A stretch of DNA of 64,000 nucleotides from Marivirga aurantiaca (GCF_016679925.1 NZ_JAEQBW010000006.1:1-64000), one strand, 5' to 3'; shown: positions 1 to 8,873, counted from the stretch's first letter. The notes: generated by a model from the letters alone, not told the origin. Numbers and translations: made by a program.

Positions 1-238
1 CAATAGATTTTGCAATTATATACCTTGAATTAGAATTATATTCCACAACCTCTGAGCCTGTCACAATTAATCCGCCTTTTTTTTCATCGTTTTGATTAGG
101 GTCATAAAGGATTTGAGATTCATGTCCATCTCCTAAATAATAATATCCGTTACCAAGGTCTTCTGTTACCGCTGTATGGTCAAATACACAAGAACTAAAT
201 AGAAGGGATAGAAAAATCACAATCATTAAGTGTTTCAT
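1..238 (-). CDS. Lipoprotein, C-terminus beyond window edge
   Basis: An open frame runs leftward from ATG at 236-238 to the window edge, giving the first 79 residues. It opens with a short hydrophobic signal ending in LFSSC, a lipobox with Cys17, so a membrane-anchored lipoprotein exported by Sec is expected. The mature part is polar (LGNGYYYLGDGHESQILYD follows the anchor) and I do not recognise a family. A possible decayed frame (251-439) ends 12 bases upstream on the same strand. The signal and lipobox are seen directly; the function is unknown. Confidence 0.6.
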   Translation of the reverse strand, partial: MKHLMIVIFLSLLFSSCVFDHTAVTEDLGNGYYYLGDGHESQILYDPNQNDEKKGGLIVTGSEVVEYNSNSRYIIAKSI

Positions 239-250
239 ATCTGGTTTGGC

Positions 251-439
251 TTATATTGTTGCCAACATCCGAATAAAATAACCATAGTGTGTTTTATCCG
301 CACTGTATTCAAAGTGTTGAACATAAGTGATTCCTGCATTAAACCCTAAATATTCATCGAAAAGCATGGTAAAATACCTAGATGTAGGTACTACTTCTTG
401 CACTAAAATGAGGGAAGTGTCAAAACAAGCAATTTCCCC
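251..439 (-). pseudogene. Possible C-terminal gene remnant
   Basis: Reading leftward, a 62-codon frame with protein-like composition ends at TAA 251-253 and is closed upstream by a stop at 440-442. The last part (DEYLGFNAGITYVQHFEYSA and onward) alternates hydrophobic and polar residues like an outer-membrane or secreted protein. The only ATG gives 38 residues. Its upstream side runs into the 21-bp repeat array, so a longer gene may have been broken there. It could also be chance coding. Confidence 0.25.
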
Positions 440-450
440 TCACAGCCAAA

Positions 451-617
451 CAATGTATTCTACATTCGTGCAAGAACATCTTACACTCAAACAAGCTCCT
501 CTTACAGTCAAACAATGCCTTCTTACATTCATGCAAGAACATCTCGCAGTCATGCAAAGGCATCTTACATTCATGCAAAGCCTTCTTACAGTCGTGCAAG
601 GACATCTTACAGTAGTG
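451..617. repeat. 21-bp tandem repeat array (7 full units plus one partial)
   Basis: Seven consecutive 21-base units run from 471 to 617, of the type CAAGAACATCTTACATTCATG with mostly transition-type differences between units. A shorter 20-base unit precedes them at 451-470. Another full unit stands at 720-740, beyond an inserted hairpin element (623-712). The period of 21 keeps one frame open on each strand across the array, which is why apparent ORFs with HLTFMQ-like or CKMSLHDC-like repeats appear here. I do not regard those as genes. Confidence 0.85.
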
Positions 618-622
618 CAAGC

Positions 623-712
623 AATGTTGTTAAGTTAAGACAAACTTTCCTTCTCCCTTTGGAGAAGGATAGAAGGTTGAGGTTTTAGTTTAAAGCTTAA
701 CTTAACGACATT
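623..712. repeat. Hairpin element, family 1, copy A
   Basis: This 90-bp element has 17-base terminal inverted repeats (AATGTTGTTAAGTTAAG at the left, matched by CTTAACTTAACGACATT at the right, one mismatch). The middle holds CTTCTCCCTTTGGAGAAG, an internal hairpin. Copies B (2688-2775) and C (55212-55285) share the ends. It sits inside the 21-bp tandem array, with one repeat unit left on its far side. It has no coding capacity and looks like a MITE or REP-type element. Confidence 0.75.
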
Positions 713-741
713 GGGCGTGCAAGGACATCTTACAGTTGTGC

Positions 742-1054
742 AAAGCCTAATTTTATTAATAGAATCCTATGTTTCTAGAAAATAATCAATTAATTAGCAA
801 TTTCTATTCGGGCTACCTGGCCTCCCGCACTATTATCGATAATTAAATAGGGCCTGTTTGCCTGGGTTCGATTATTGGGCCAACCCAATAAAAAGCAAAA
901 CACTCTTTTCTACAGAGATGGGGCAGAACTTCCCAAATTTCAAGAGGTTAGGCTATTGGAATGTGAGGTTGTTGCATTTTAAATAGGCAAACATCAACTT
1001 GGAAAGTTTAAGGGTTAAAATAATAGTCGGCCCAGGTTTAAAGCAAAAATCATG
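742..1054. other. Intergenic stretch, no supported gene
   Basis: No start-to-stop gene is evident between the last 21-bp repeat unit and the convergent 3' end of the transporter gene. A plus-strand frame open from 851 to 982 ends in a protein-like tail (KFQEVRLLECEVVAF then stop) but has no start codon and no family I recognise. It may be an old gene tail. Confidence 0.4.
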
Positions 1055-2392
1055 TTAAACTTTTGAGATCTCCTGGTCAATCTCTTCCAATACCTTTCCT
1101 TTTGTTTCAGGCATAATAAATATAGCCCATATTAATTGCACTACCATCATGCCACAGAAGAATAAAAATATACTGGAGGCTCCAAATGTATTAGCGAAAA
1201 AAGGAAATACATTGGCAATAATAGCAGCAAACACCCAATGGGTAAGGCTGCCTACCGACTGGCCATAGGAGCGGATGTTATTCGGGAAAATCTCTGCAAT
1301 AAATGCCCAGATGATTGAGCCTGAACCAATAGCATGTGAAGCTATAAACAGGAACACAAAGAATGGTAAAATGGAAGAGGGGATGGAATCACCCAAAAAG
1401 GAAACTGACATCAGGGATAGGGAAATGAGGTAACCCACACATCCGATGTACAATAGTTTTTTCCTACCAAATTTATCAATGAGTGAAAGACCAACCATAG
1501 TAAAGATCAAATTGATTATGCCAACTCCCATAGTAGAAAGTAGGCTGTTTTCGGTACTGATATTAGCCATCTCAAATATTCGTGGAGCAAAATAAATAAT
1601 GGCATTAATTCCCGATAGCTGATTGAAGAAGGCAATCAAAATGGCCATAAAAGTAATACGGATGTATTTTTTCTTAAATAAATCAATGAATTGACTCTTG
1701 ACCCGCTCTTTTTTGGCTTCTGAAATAGCCATATCTATGGCTTTGTCAACACCCTCAGGATCTGTTTTAGTAAGAATAAGCCTTGCTTTGTCGTAATCAT
1801 TTCGTGCATTAATTAACCATCTTGGACTTTCAGGAACTTTTAAACTGAGCAAAGTGTAAATCACAGCAGGTAAAATTTCCACACCTAACATCCATCTCCA
1901 GCTATTTTCCATATCGGCTATTCCTATAAAATAATTGGAAACATAAGCGATAAGAATACCGAAAACCAGATTAAATTGGAAGAGAGCCACCAACATTCCA
2001 CGATTTTTAGCAGGAGCAATCTCACTGATATACATAGGTGCAATTACTGAAGAAGCTCCCACTCCGATGCCACCTAAAAACCTGAAAAACATAAATGAAT
2101 TAATTTCCGGAGCTAATGCTGAGCCTAATGCAGAAACAGTATAAAGTATTCCGATGACAATGAGTAGAGGCTTTCTGCCATATTTATTGGCCGGATAACC
2201 AACAATGATAGCTCCCAGTACGGTGCCGTAAAGGGCAATGGCAATTGCCAAACCGTGTTGGAGGTCGCTCAATGACCAAATTGATTGTATCTGGCGTTCT
2301 GCTCCTGAAATTACAGCAGTATCAAAACCGAAAAGAAAACCGCCCAGGGCAGCCACTAAAGCCAGAAAGAATACATAAGAATTCTTCTTCAT
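1055..2392 (-). CDS. MFS sugar transporter (sugar porter family)
   Basis: The 445-residue protein is a 12-helix major facilitator of the sugar porter family (XylE/GLUT type), expected to import a hexose or pentose across the inner membrane, usually with protons. Visible signatures: GGFLFGFDTAVISGA in helix 1, NKYGRKP in the first cytoplasmic loop, PESPRWL after helix 6, NQLSGINAIIYFAP in helix 7 (sugar-binding QLSGINA), DKFGRKK in the second half and PETKG after helix 12. Length fits the family (about 440-480). It is a single-gene unit with a TANNTTTG box at 2440-2447. No sugar catabolic gene is adjacent, so the substrate is open. Confidence 0.9.
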   Translation of the reverse strand: MKKNSYVFFLALVAALGGFLFGFDTAVISGAERQIQSIWSLSDLQHGLAIAIALYGTVLGAIIVGYPANKYGRKPLLIVIGILYTVSALGSALAPEINSFMFFRFLGGIGVGASSVIAPMYISEIAPAKNRGMLVALFQFNLVFGILIAYVSNYFIGIADMENSWRWMLGVEILPAVIYTLLSLKVPESPRWLINARNDYDKARLILTKTDPEGVDKAIDMAISEAKKERVKSQFIDLFKKKYIRITFMAILIAFFNQLSGINAIIYFAPRIFEMANISTENSLLSTMGVGIINLIFTMVGLSLIDKFGRKKLLYIGCVGYLISLSLMSVSFLGDSIPSSILPFFVFLFIASHAIGSGSIIWAFIAEIFPNNIRSYGQSVGSLTHWVFAAIIANVFPFFANTFGASSIFLFFCGMMVVQLIWAIFIMPETKGKVLEEIDQEISKV

Positions 2393-2439
2393 GAGATAAA
2401 TTGGTTATGTTCATCGGGTTTTTCTGAATAGCCCTATTT

Positions 2440-2447
2440 CAAAAATA
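2440..2447 (-). promoter_or_regulatory. Putative -7 box of the sugar transporter gene
   Basis: On the minus strand this reads TATTTTTG, an exact match to the Bacteroidetes -7 consensus TANNTTTG, 48 bases before the ATG. It lies inside a small palindrome (CCTATTT 2433-2439, AAATAGG 2443-2449), which could be an operator. Confidence 0.45.
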
Positions 2448-2602
2448 GGAAATTTATATTAAATACCAGGTATTGAAGAAGCTATGTTAATACTATTAGT
2501 AGATGGAATAAGAACTGTGTAAAGATTGAATTTAGGATGTAAAAGTTATTGATTTTATTTCACTGAAATTGTCCCCGAACCTGAAGTTCATTTGTCATTA
2601 GG

Positions 2603-2850
2603 ATGAAATGAGCATAAATTTTAGACATCTTAATATACCAACCGAAGATGAATAAAATTTGTAGCGCATTCTCCCGAAGGGATCCCCAATGCTATTAAGT
2701 TAAGACAACTTTCCTTCTCTCTTTGGAGAAGGATGCAAGGTTGAGGTTTAAATTAAAGCTTAACTTAATAGCATTCAAGGGATTCCATTGGGGCATAGCC
2801 TGCCCCGGCTAATCGGGGTGGTAATTAAAAAACAAACATATACACAAGAA
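2603..2850 (+). repeat. Structured intergenic element, family 2, copy 1 (interrupted)
   Basis: The left part starts ATGAAATGAGCATAAATTTT and the right part ends AAACAAACATATACACAAG, matching the two copies between bioF and bioD (23031-23258). The stem ATAAATTTTA (2614-2623) pairs with TAAAATTTGT (2653-2662, one G.U pair). The right half has a CCCCGG/TCGGGG hairpin as in the bio copy. A family 1 hairpin (2688-2775) interrupts it. It ends 26 bases before the DGPF gene and probably forms that gene's leader. Confidence 0.7.
2688..2775. repeat. Hairpin element, family 1, copy B
   Basis: This 88-bp element has perfect 17-base terminal inverted repeats (AATGCTATTAAGTTAAG and its reverse complement). 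Its interior, ACTTTCCTTCTCTCTTTGG and the following bases, closely matches copy A at 623-712. It interrupts copy 1 of the family 2 element. Confidence 0.75.
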
Positions 2851-2876
2851 ATCAGTAAATTTAAAAAAAGAAAACA

Positions 2877-3230
2877 ATGAAAGAATTTTTAATGCTTATC
2901 AGGGAAAATGTAGTCTATGGTGAAATGACTGCTCAGGAAATGCAAGAAGATATTCAAAAACACATTCAGTGGGTAGAGAAACTTGTAAGTAGTGGTAATT
3001 TTAAGGATGGAAATCCTTTGGAAGCAAAAGGAAGCTGTATTAGTGGAAGCGATAAAATAGTGACTGATGGACCTTATGCAGAGAGTAAAGAATGTGTAAG
3101 TGGTTACTACTTTTTATTGGCCAATTCACTGGAAGAAGCCACTCAACTGGCTAAAGGGTGTCCGGCATTGGCAATTGGAGCATCTGTGGAAGTAAGGGAA
3201 ATTATAATGATGGATGAAGAAGCCAGCTGA
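2877..3230 (+). CDS. YCII-related DGPF-domain protein
   Basis: The 117-residue cytoplasmic protein carries the DGPF-family signature VTDGPYAESKE at about residues 61-71, within a YCII-like ferredoxin fold, and begins in the usual way (MKEFLMLIRE). The biochemical role of the family is not established. It overlaps the following ECF42-type sigma gene by 17 bases, and this pair recurs in many bacteria, so the two are one transcription unit and probably one regulatory circuit. A family 2 repeat ends just upstream and may lie in the 5' leader. Confidence 0.85.
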   Translation: MKEFLMLIRENVVYGEMTAQEMQEDIQKHIQWVEKLVSSGNFKDGNPLEAKGSCISGSDKIVTDGPYAESKECVSGYYFLLANSLEEATQLAKGCPALAIGASVEVREIIMMDEEAS

Positions 3231-4503
3231 TCATCAAACTTCGGTTCAGCAATTGACAGCACATCTTTTCAGGGAATCCTCTGGAAAGATGGTTGCTGCA
3301 TTAACGAGCTTGTTTGGCCTCAACAATATTGACACATTAATGGATGTTGTGCAAGATACATTTGAAGTGGCCCTATCCAGCTGGAGATATAAAGGTGTGC
3401 CCGCCAATCCGCAAGGATGGTTAATGAAAGTGGCAAAAAATAAAGCGATCAATGCACTTAAAAGAGAAAATAAAACACAGGAATTTTCTTCTTCTGATTA
3501 TCAGGAGCTTTTGAATAGCCAGGATGAATCTCAATTTATCCTTTCCACAGAGGAAATAGAAGATAGTCAGTTAAGGTTAATGTTTATGTGTTGTAATCCT
3601 GAATTTTCCCCAAAAAATCAAGTAATAGTCACTCTTAATATTTTGTGTGGATTTGGAGTGCGTGAAATTTCAAATGCTTTGATAATGCAAAATGATGCTG
3701 TGAAGAAAGCTTTGCTTAGATGTAAACAAGCTTTAAGAAAAGCAGATGATATTTTAAAAATAAAGAGTTTTTCACCGCCTGATGAACGCTTGAATACTGT
3801 ACAAACGATTATCTACCTCATGTTCAACGAGGGATATAAAACCACAAACAGCAAAAGCGGTATCAATAATGACTTATGCTTTGAAGCGATTAGGCTGGCC
3901 AGGCTTTTACTTGACCGGTACCCGGTAGACAGCTACAGAACACAAGCATTGCTGGCATTGATGTTTTTTAACCTATCCAGATTTCCGGCTCGCCTTAATG
4001 AAAAAGAAGAATGGCTAACGATGGAAGAACAAGATAGAAAATTGTGGAACAAGACATTTATTGAAGAGGGCTTTTATTATCTCAACTGTGCTACAAAAGC
4101 TGATGAGTTAAGTCATTTTCATTTGGAGGCTATCATCTCTTCTTTGCATTGCTCGGCCTCAAGCTTTAAGGAAACTGATTGGAAGGCAATTGCTTATTTA
4201 TATGAAAAACTTACCGTTTTAAAGCCTGACTCACCTTTTATTCAGTTGAACAGAATCATAGCAGAAAGTTATGTATGCCATTCTCCATCTCATGTACAAG
4301 ATGTTGAAGCACTTGAAAACAGGTATAATCTAACAGATTATTTTGCCATCCCCCTTACAAAAGGAGATATCTATAGAAGAAATAGTGAAATGGAGAAAGC
4401 CATTCATTTTTATAAAAAAGCTTTGGATTCACCATTGTCAGCTATGGACAGGCAATTAGTTGAAAAGAAAATTTTACAGTGTAATCTTAAATCTCACACC
4501 TAA
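3214..4503 (+). CDS. ECF RNA polymerase sigma factor, ECF42 type
   Basis: The 429-residue protein starts with sigma region 2 (about residues 10-80: MDVVQDTFEVAL, then NPQGWLMKVAKNKAINALKR), then region 4 (about 110-170: NILCGFGVREISNAL). A long helical C-terminal extension follows, with a segment of the DUF6596 type (VQTIIYLMFNEGYK) and TPR-like helices to the end. This layout defines ECF42, whose members lack a classical anti-sigma factor and need the extension for activity. The ATG at 3214 lies inside the upstream DGPF gene, 17 bases before its stop. Target promoters cannot be seen here. Confidence 0.88.
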   Translation: MKKPADHQTSVQQLTAHLFRESSGKMVAALTSLFGLNNIDTLMDVVQDTFEVALSSWRYKGVPANPQGWLMKVAKNKAINALKRENKTQEFSSSDYQELLNSQDESQFILSTEEIEDSQLRLMFMCCNPEFSPKNQVIVTLNILCGFGVREISNALIMQNDAVKKALLRCKQALRKADDILKIKSFSPPDERLNTVQTIIYLMFNEGYKTTNSKSGINNDLCFEAIRLARLLLDRYPVDSYRTQALLALMFFNLSRFPARLNEKEEWLTMEEQDRKLWNKTFIEEGFYYLNCATKADELSHFHLEAIISSLHCSASSFKETDWKAIAYLYEKLTVLKPDSPFIQLNRIIAESYVCHSPSHVQDVEALENRYNLTDYFAIPLTKGDIYRRNSEMEKAIHFYKKALDSPLSAMDRQLVEKKILQCNLKSHT

Positions 4504-4563
4504 ATTCAAAACCTAATAACCTGAGTTCGATTTTAAATATGAGTAAGAGTTGCTGTAAGTCGT

Positions 4564-4598
4564 TCCCGCTAGGGCGGGACTGGCTATTTCGGTCCCGA
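4564..4598. repeat. Two adjacent GC-rich hairpins
   Basis: TCCCGC (4564-4569) pairs with GCGGGA (4574-4579), and TCCCGAT (4583-4589) pairs with ATCGGGA (4592-4598). They lie between two convergent genes. The second resembles the CCCCGAT/ATCGGGG hairpins of the family 2 elements and may be a decayed relative. Confidence 0.5.
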
Positions 4599-4687
4599 TC
4601 AATCGGGATCACATTTTTCATAAAAAAGAAAATTAGCTTGTGCCGCCACAGCGGTATCCGTAACCTCATTGTGTTTAGTATGAGATA

Positions 4688-4733
4688 CCGCATAAATTAA
4701 GACTTTTTGAAAAAGTAAGTCTTAATTTTGCGG
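4688..4733. terminator. Bidirectional terminator between convergent genes
   Basis: An inverted repeat of about 17 bases (CCGCATAAATTAAGACTT at 4688-4705; AAGTCTTAATTTTGCGG at 4717-4733, one interior difference) lies between the sigma gene and the PurF-like gene. The AT-rich upper stem gives U-rich tails on both strands. Confidence 0.6.
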
Positions 4734-4762
4734 CATGACGCTATCATTAATAGAAACTCAGG

Positions 4763-6637
4763 TTAATATGCTCTTACCTCTTTTCCTTCCATAAAGTTAA
4801 CAAAGGCACGATTAACCACTTTGTTTCCACCAAGAGTTGGGAAGTTACCGGTAAAATACCAATCCCCTAAATGTTCGGGACAAGCTTTATGTAAATCATC
4901 CACTGTTTGGTAAATTACTTCCACTTCAGCTTTAATAAAATCCGCTTTTACCAATTCTGCAATTTTTGATGAAATTTGCTTGTAGCTGAATGGAGCAAAA
5001 ACTTCTTTCACATAATTTTCAGAATTATCTCCCTTTATACACTTCTGATAAACATCTTCAAGAATATTTTCTTGTTTAGTCTCTTTTAGCAAAGCTAGTA
5101 CAGCTCTAAAGGCAATAAATTCTTTCATTTTAGACATGTCAATGCCATAGCAATCCGGGAATCTGATTTGAGGGGCAGAGGAGACTATAATGATTTTCTT
5201 AGGACTAAGTCTATCCAACATTCTCAGAATGCTTTTCTCAAGAGTAGTCCCTCGTACAATAGAATCATCAATGACTACAACAGTATCAACATTTTTTTTG
5301 ATCACTTCATAAGTGGTATCATATACATGTGCCACTAATTCATCCCTATGCTCATCATCAGTGATGAAAGTTCTGAGCTTTGCATCTTTAATCACCAGTT
5401 TTTCTACCCTTGGACGGAAAGAAAGTAGTTTTTCCAAAGCTTTATCATCCTCTCTCTCGGCACGTAATTCTTTAAGTTGTCTTTTTGCCAGGTGTTCTTC
5501 CATGCCTTCCATCATTCCCAAAAATGAAGTTTCCGCAGTGTTAGGAATGTAAGAAAAAACAGTGTTTTGTAAATCGTAATCTATCGTTTCTAAAATTTGG
5601 GGAACAAGCAGTTTGCCCAGCATCTTTCTTTCGTTATAGATTTTAGGATCCGATCCCCTGGAGAAATAAATCCTTTCAAAGCTGCATGACTTTCTTTCCA
5701 ATGGCTTTATGAACTCTTTCATGAAATAGCTGCCATCTTTGTTCACAATCAATGCATTGCCGGGAGCTACTTCCTTAATTTCATCATACTCTACGTTAAA
5801 GGCCGTTTTAATAGCTGTTTTTTCAGAAGCTACTACTACTATTTCATCATCAACATAATAGTGTGCTGGCCTTATGCCTGAAGGATCGCGTGCTACAAAA
5901 GCATGGCCAGCACCGGTAATTCCTGCCATTGCATAGCCACCATCAAAATCCCGACATGCCCGTCTCAGCACTTTTAGCATGTCCAGTTGGTCTTCCACAA
6001 TTTGTGTAATCTCCGCATTATTGTGTGTGTCTTTGTGGAGGTCAAAAATTCTTTGGTTTTCTTCATCAAGGAAATGGCCGATTTTTTCCATGACGGTAAC
6101 AGTATCCACTTTTTCCTTCGGATGTTGGCCCAAATCTGTCAAAATATCAAAAAGTTCCTCAACATTAGTCATGTTAAAATTGCCGGCAACCATTAAACTT
6201 CTGTTTTTCCAGTTGTTTTGGCGAAGCATTGGATGACAGTTTTCTACGGCATTTTGGCCATGTGTTCCATAGCGCAAGTGCCCCAGCCAAAGTTCTCCTG
6301 TGAATGCACAATTTTCTTTCAGCCACTTGGCTTGATTAAACCATTTGCCTCCTTCTTTTTTTGCCTTTTTGTATTTTTTGGAGATTTTCTTAAAAATATG
6401 AGTAATGGGCTGGGAATCTATTGAACGGTACCTGCTGATGTATCTTCTTCCAGGTTCTACATCCAGTTTGATATTTCCTACGCCTGCGCCATCCTGACCC
6501 CTGTTATGTTGTTTTTCCATCAACAAATAAAGTTTGCTCATGCCATATAAAGGGCCATATTTATCGATGTAATATTGAAGGGGTTTTCTCAGTCTAATTA
6601 GGGCAATTCCGCATTCGTGCTTAATGCTGTCACTCAT
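4763..6637 (-). CDS. PurF-like amidophosphoribosyltransferase, long form
   Basis: The protein has the two-domain layout of PRPP amidotransferase: a class II glutaminase domain (HECG with the presumed nucleophile Cys9, then KQHNRGQDGAGVG and WLGHLRYGTHG) and a type I phosphoribosyltransferase domain with the PRPP loop VVVIDDSIVRGTT. At 624 residues it is well over the usual 450-510, with extra segments near residues 70-105 and 380-430. A short leader before Cys9 would be cleaved, as in B. subtilis PurF. ATG at 6637 was chosen because the upstream TTG at 6658 lies inside a promoter-like TAACTTTG. The family is clear; whether this is the pathway enzyme or a paralogue is not. Confidence 0.82.
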   Translation of the reverse strand: MSDSIKHECGIALIRLRKPLQYYIDKYGPLYGMSKLYLLMEKQHNRGQDGAGVGNIKLDVEPGRRYISRYRSIDSQPITHIFKKISKKYKKAKKEGGKWFNQAKWLKENCAFTGELWLGHLRYGTHGQNAVENCHPMLRQNNWKNRSLMVAGNFNMTNVEELFDILTDLGQHPKEKVDTVTVMEKIGHFLDEENQRIFDLHKDTHNNAEITQIVEDQLDMLKVLRRACRDFDGGYAMAGITGAGHAFVARDPSGIRPAHYYVDDEIVVVASEKTAIKTAFNVEYDEIKEVAPGNALIVNKDGSYFMKEFIKPLERKSCSFERIYFSRGSDPKIYNERKMLGKLLVPQILETIDYDLQNTVFSYIPNTAETSFLGMMEGMEEHLAKRQLKELRAEREDDKALEKLLSFRPRVEKLVIKDAKLRTFITDDEHRDELVAHVYDTTYEVIKKNVDTVVVIDDSIVRGTTLEKSILRMLDRLSPKKIIIVSSAPQIRFPDCYGIDMSKMKEFIAFRAVLALLKETKQENILEDVYQKCIKGDNSENYVKEVFAPFSYKQISSKIAELVKADFIKAEVEVIYQTVDDLHKACPEHLGDWYFTGNFPTLGGNKVVNRAFVNFMEGKEVRAY

Positions 6638-6655
6638 AGTTTTATCATTAAAATA

Positions 6656-6663
6656 CAAAGTTA
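6656..6663 (-). promoter_or_regulatory. Putative -7 box of the PurF-like gene
   Basis: The minus strand reads TAACTTTG, a full match to TANNTTTG, 19 bases before ATG 6637. It overlaps the alternative TTG start, which supports the ATG and suggests a short leader. Confidence 0.5.
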
Positions 6664-6884
6664 AGTTTATTAAAGTTGTAGTTCAATTTTTTTCTTGCCA
6701 ACATGCGAAAACTTCAAAAAGTCCAGGTAATATATTCGATGGATATACACTTTTTGTAGGATTAAAATTCTTGAATCATTGTTAATACATCTGATTTTAA
6801 TGGTACTTTTGAAGATATATAAATGGATTAATTGTAAATCAGTATAATTATCTTAATTTTTGAGAGTCATAAATTACTAACATC

Positions 6885-8873
6885 GTGCATAAGGTTCTTT
6901 TTGGTGCCATTTTTTATTTTATCATTTATTTTCCTGCTCAATTAATTGCAGAAATTTCGCATGATTCCCTTCAGTCGGTTTACATGCATCAATTAACTCT
7001 TAGTTCTGACAGCCTGGATTCCACTATGGACTTTTCTATGATGACATCAAGGTTCCTGGAAGATATCTTTAAAGATAATACCATTTCTGATGCGGAAATG
7101 CTTGACGTGCTCATTCTCGCGGCAAAAGGTGAAAAGTTGAATAAATATAAAGAGGCCACTCATCTTTTGAAAAGTGTAATTCCATGGGTGCAGGAAAAAC
7201 CGGTATATCTTGCATATCTTCATTCCAAAATAGGGGATTATTATTTTAACGAGCGAAAATCCATTGATGCAGTTGAGCAATTTATAAAAGCAGCTTTATT
7301 GTATGAAAAACAAAATCTTATCCAGCCGCTAGCCAGATCATACCTGTACATTTCAATGATTAATTTAAGGGGAAATAATGATAAGATAGGTTTAACCTAT
7401 GCAGAGCAGGCCCTGGATTATATGAAGTTAGTAAAACTCACCAGTAGAGCCGATTCTGATATCTTAAGAGGTTTGTATGGTGTTAAGGGGGTTTTGGAGA
7501 GGAGATTGGGGGATTATGAAAAGGCAATCATAAGTACAGATGAATCCATCAGGATTTCCAAAGAAATGAATGATTCAGTAATTGTAGCCATTTCTAATGG
7601 AAATAAAGCGGTTATTTATTACGAAATGGGAGATATGGAATCGGCCTTACCACTTTTGGAGCAGGATTATAAAACAAGTAATGAGGCTAAGATTTATTTC
7701 AGTGCTTTCAATGCGGGGATTTATTTATGCAAAGTGCATGCAGCCTTGGGGAACCAACAAGCGTTAAGAAAAACTTTTGAAGAAATAACGACTCTTTATG
7801 AGGAACATGAAATAACAAATGAAACCTCTAAAGCTGAATATTTTAAAATAGGGGCTGAGCTGGCACAAGCAAATAATGATGTGTCAAAAGCTAATTATTA
7901 CCTCATGAAATTCATGGAAGTAGATCAAATAAGAGATTCTATTAATAAGGTGAATGATGTAGCTCAGTTACAGGAAAAATATTTGCTTGAAAAAGAGATA
8001 GCCAAACTGGAGTTATTACAAAAGACTAATGTTTTACAGGCCTCTCATTTGAAATTGAGAACAGCTATATTGATTATTATTGCATTGGCGCTGATAATTG
8101 TTTTATGGTATGTATTTGTGCTTAAGCAGAAGAATAAAAAAATAGATAGACTGAATGAACTTTTAGAAGCGAAGGTTTCAGAACGAACCAATAGGTTAAT
8201 GGAGATCAATAAAGAATTGGATACTTACCTTTACAGAGCATCACACGATATCCGTAGGCCAATTCGTACACTTCTGGGACTAAATAACGTAGCCAAACTG
8301 ACCAATGATAAAGAAGCTTTGGAAGAACTGTTTGAACAAGTGCATTTTACAGCATTGAACATGGATAAAATGCTGTTTAAATTACAAATGGCCTATGAAC
8401 TGAACAATGACCATCCCATTGAAGAGGTTAATTTGGAAAATCTTGTACAGAAGTGCTTGAAAGATATGGCACTTGAAATTGAAGCACACAACGCCAACTT
8501 TAAAATTGATATTCCAAATCATGCATTATATGTGCAGGCAAATGAGCACCTGATATTGATGATTTTGGATAATATTATTGAGAATTCACTCCTATATCAG
8601 AATCATGGAAATCCTGAAATAGAAATTAGTACTGATATGGGTAAGTATTATTTCTATATACATGTAAAGGATAACGGATATGGGATTCCGGAGGAATACT
8701 TCAAAAAAGTGTTCAGTTCCTATTTTAAGATCAGTAATAAAACGCAGGGTTCCGGTTTAGGCTTATTCCTGGCTTATAGGGCAGTATCCTATCTGGGGGG
8801 TGATATTACCATTCAATCTGTCATAAACAAAGGTTCTCATTTCACTATCAAACTTCCGGTTAGTCCCAAATAA
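6885..8873 (+). CDS. TPR-containing membrane sensor histidine kinase
   Basis: Order of parts in 662 residues: signal peptide (1-22), a periplasmic array of TPR-like helices (about 70-330), a coiled coil, one membrane helix (about 390-412, AILIIIALALIIVLWYVFV), a second short coiled coil, a HisKA domain with phospho-acceptor His in YRASHDIRRPIRTLLG (about 454), and an HATPase domain with N box (LDNIIENSLLYQ), G1 (DNGYGIP) and G2 (GSGLGLFLA). It should sense an envelope signal and autophosphorylate. It has no receiver domain and no response regulator beside it. GTG at 6885 is the start because it gives an intact signal peptide. The 3' end overlaps convergent murI by 14 bases. Confidence 0.87.
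   Translation: MHKVLFGAIFYFIIYFPAQLIAEISHDSLQSVYMHQLTLSSDSLDSTMDFSMMTSRFLEDIFKDNTISDAEMLDVLILAAKGEKLNKYKEATHLLKSVIPWVQEKPVYLAYLHSKIGDYYFNERKSIDAVEQFIKAALLYEKQNLIQPLARSYLYISMINLRGNNDKIGLTYAEQALDYMKLVKLTSRADSDILRGLYGVKGVLERRLGDYEKAIISTDESIRISKEMNDSVIVAISNGNKAVIYYEMGDMESALPLLEQDYKTSNEAKIYFSAFNAGIYLCKVHAALGNQQALRKTFEEITTLYEEHEITNETSKAEYFKIGAELAQANNDVSKANYYLMKFMEVDQIRDSINKVNDVAQLQEKYLLEKEIAKLELLQKTNVLQASHLKLRTAILIIIALALIIVLWYVFVLKQKNKKIDRLNELLEAKVSERTNRLMEINKELDTYLYRASHDIRRPIRTLLGLNNVAKLTNDKEALEELFEQVHFTALNMDKMLFKLQMAYELNNDHPIEEVNLENLVQKCLKDMALEIEAHNANFKIDIPNHALYVQANEHLILMILDNIIENSLLYQNHGNPEIEISTDMGKYYFYIHVKDNGYGIPEEYFKKVFSSYFKISNKTQGSGLGLFLAYRAVSYLGGDITIQSVINKGSHFTIKLPVSPK

Noticed and set aside
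327-638. Open frames on both strands across the 21-bp repeats
   Set aside because: The frame is a by-product of a repeat period divisible by three; the products are pure repeats with no start context or signal.
851-982. Plus-strand frame ending KFQEVRLLECEVVAF
   Set aside because: It has no start codon, is only 43 codons long, and I recognise no family; it may be an old gene tail but cannot be supported.
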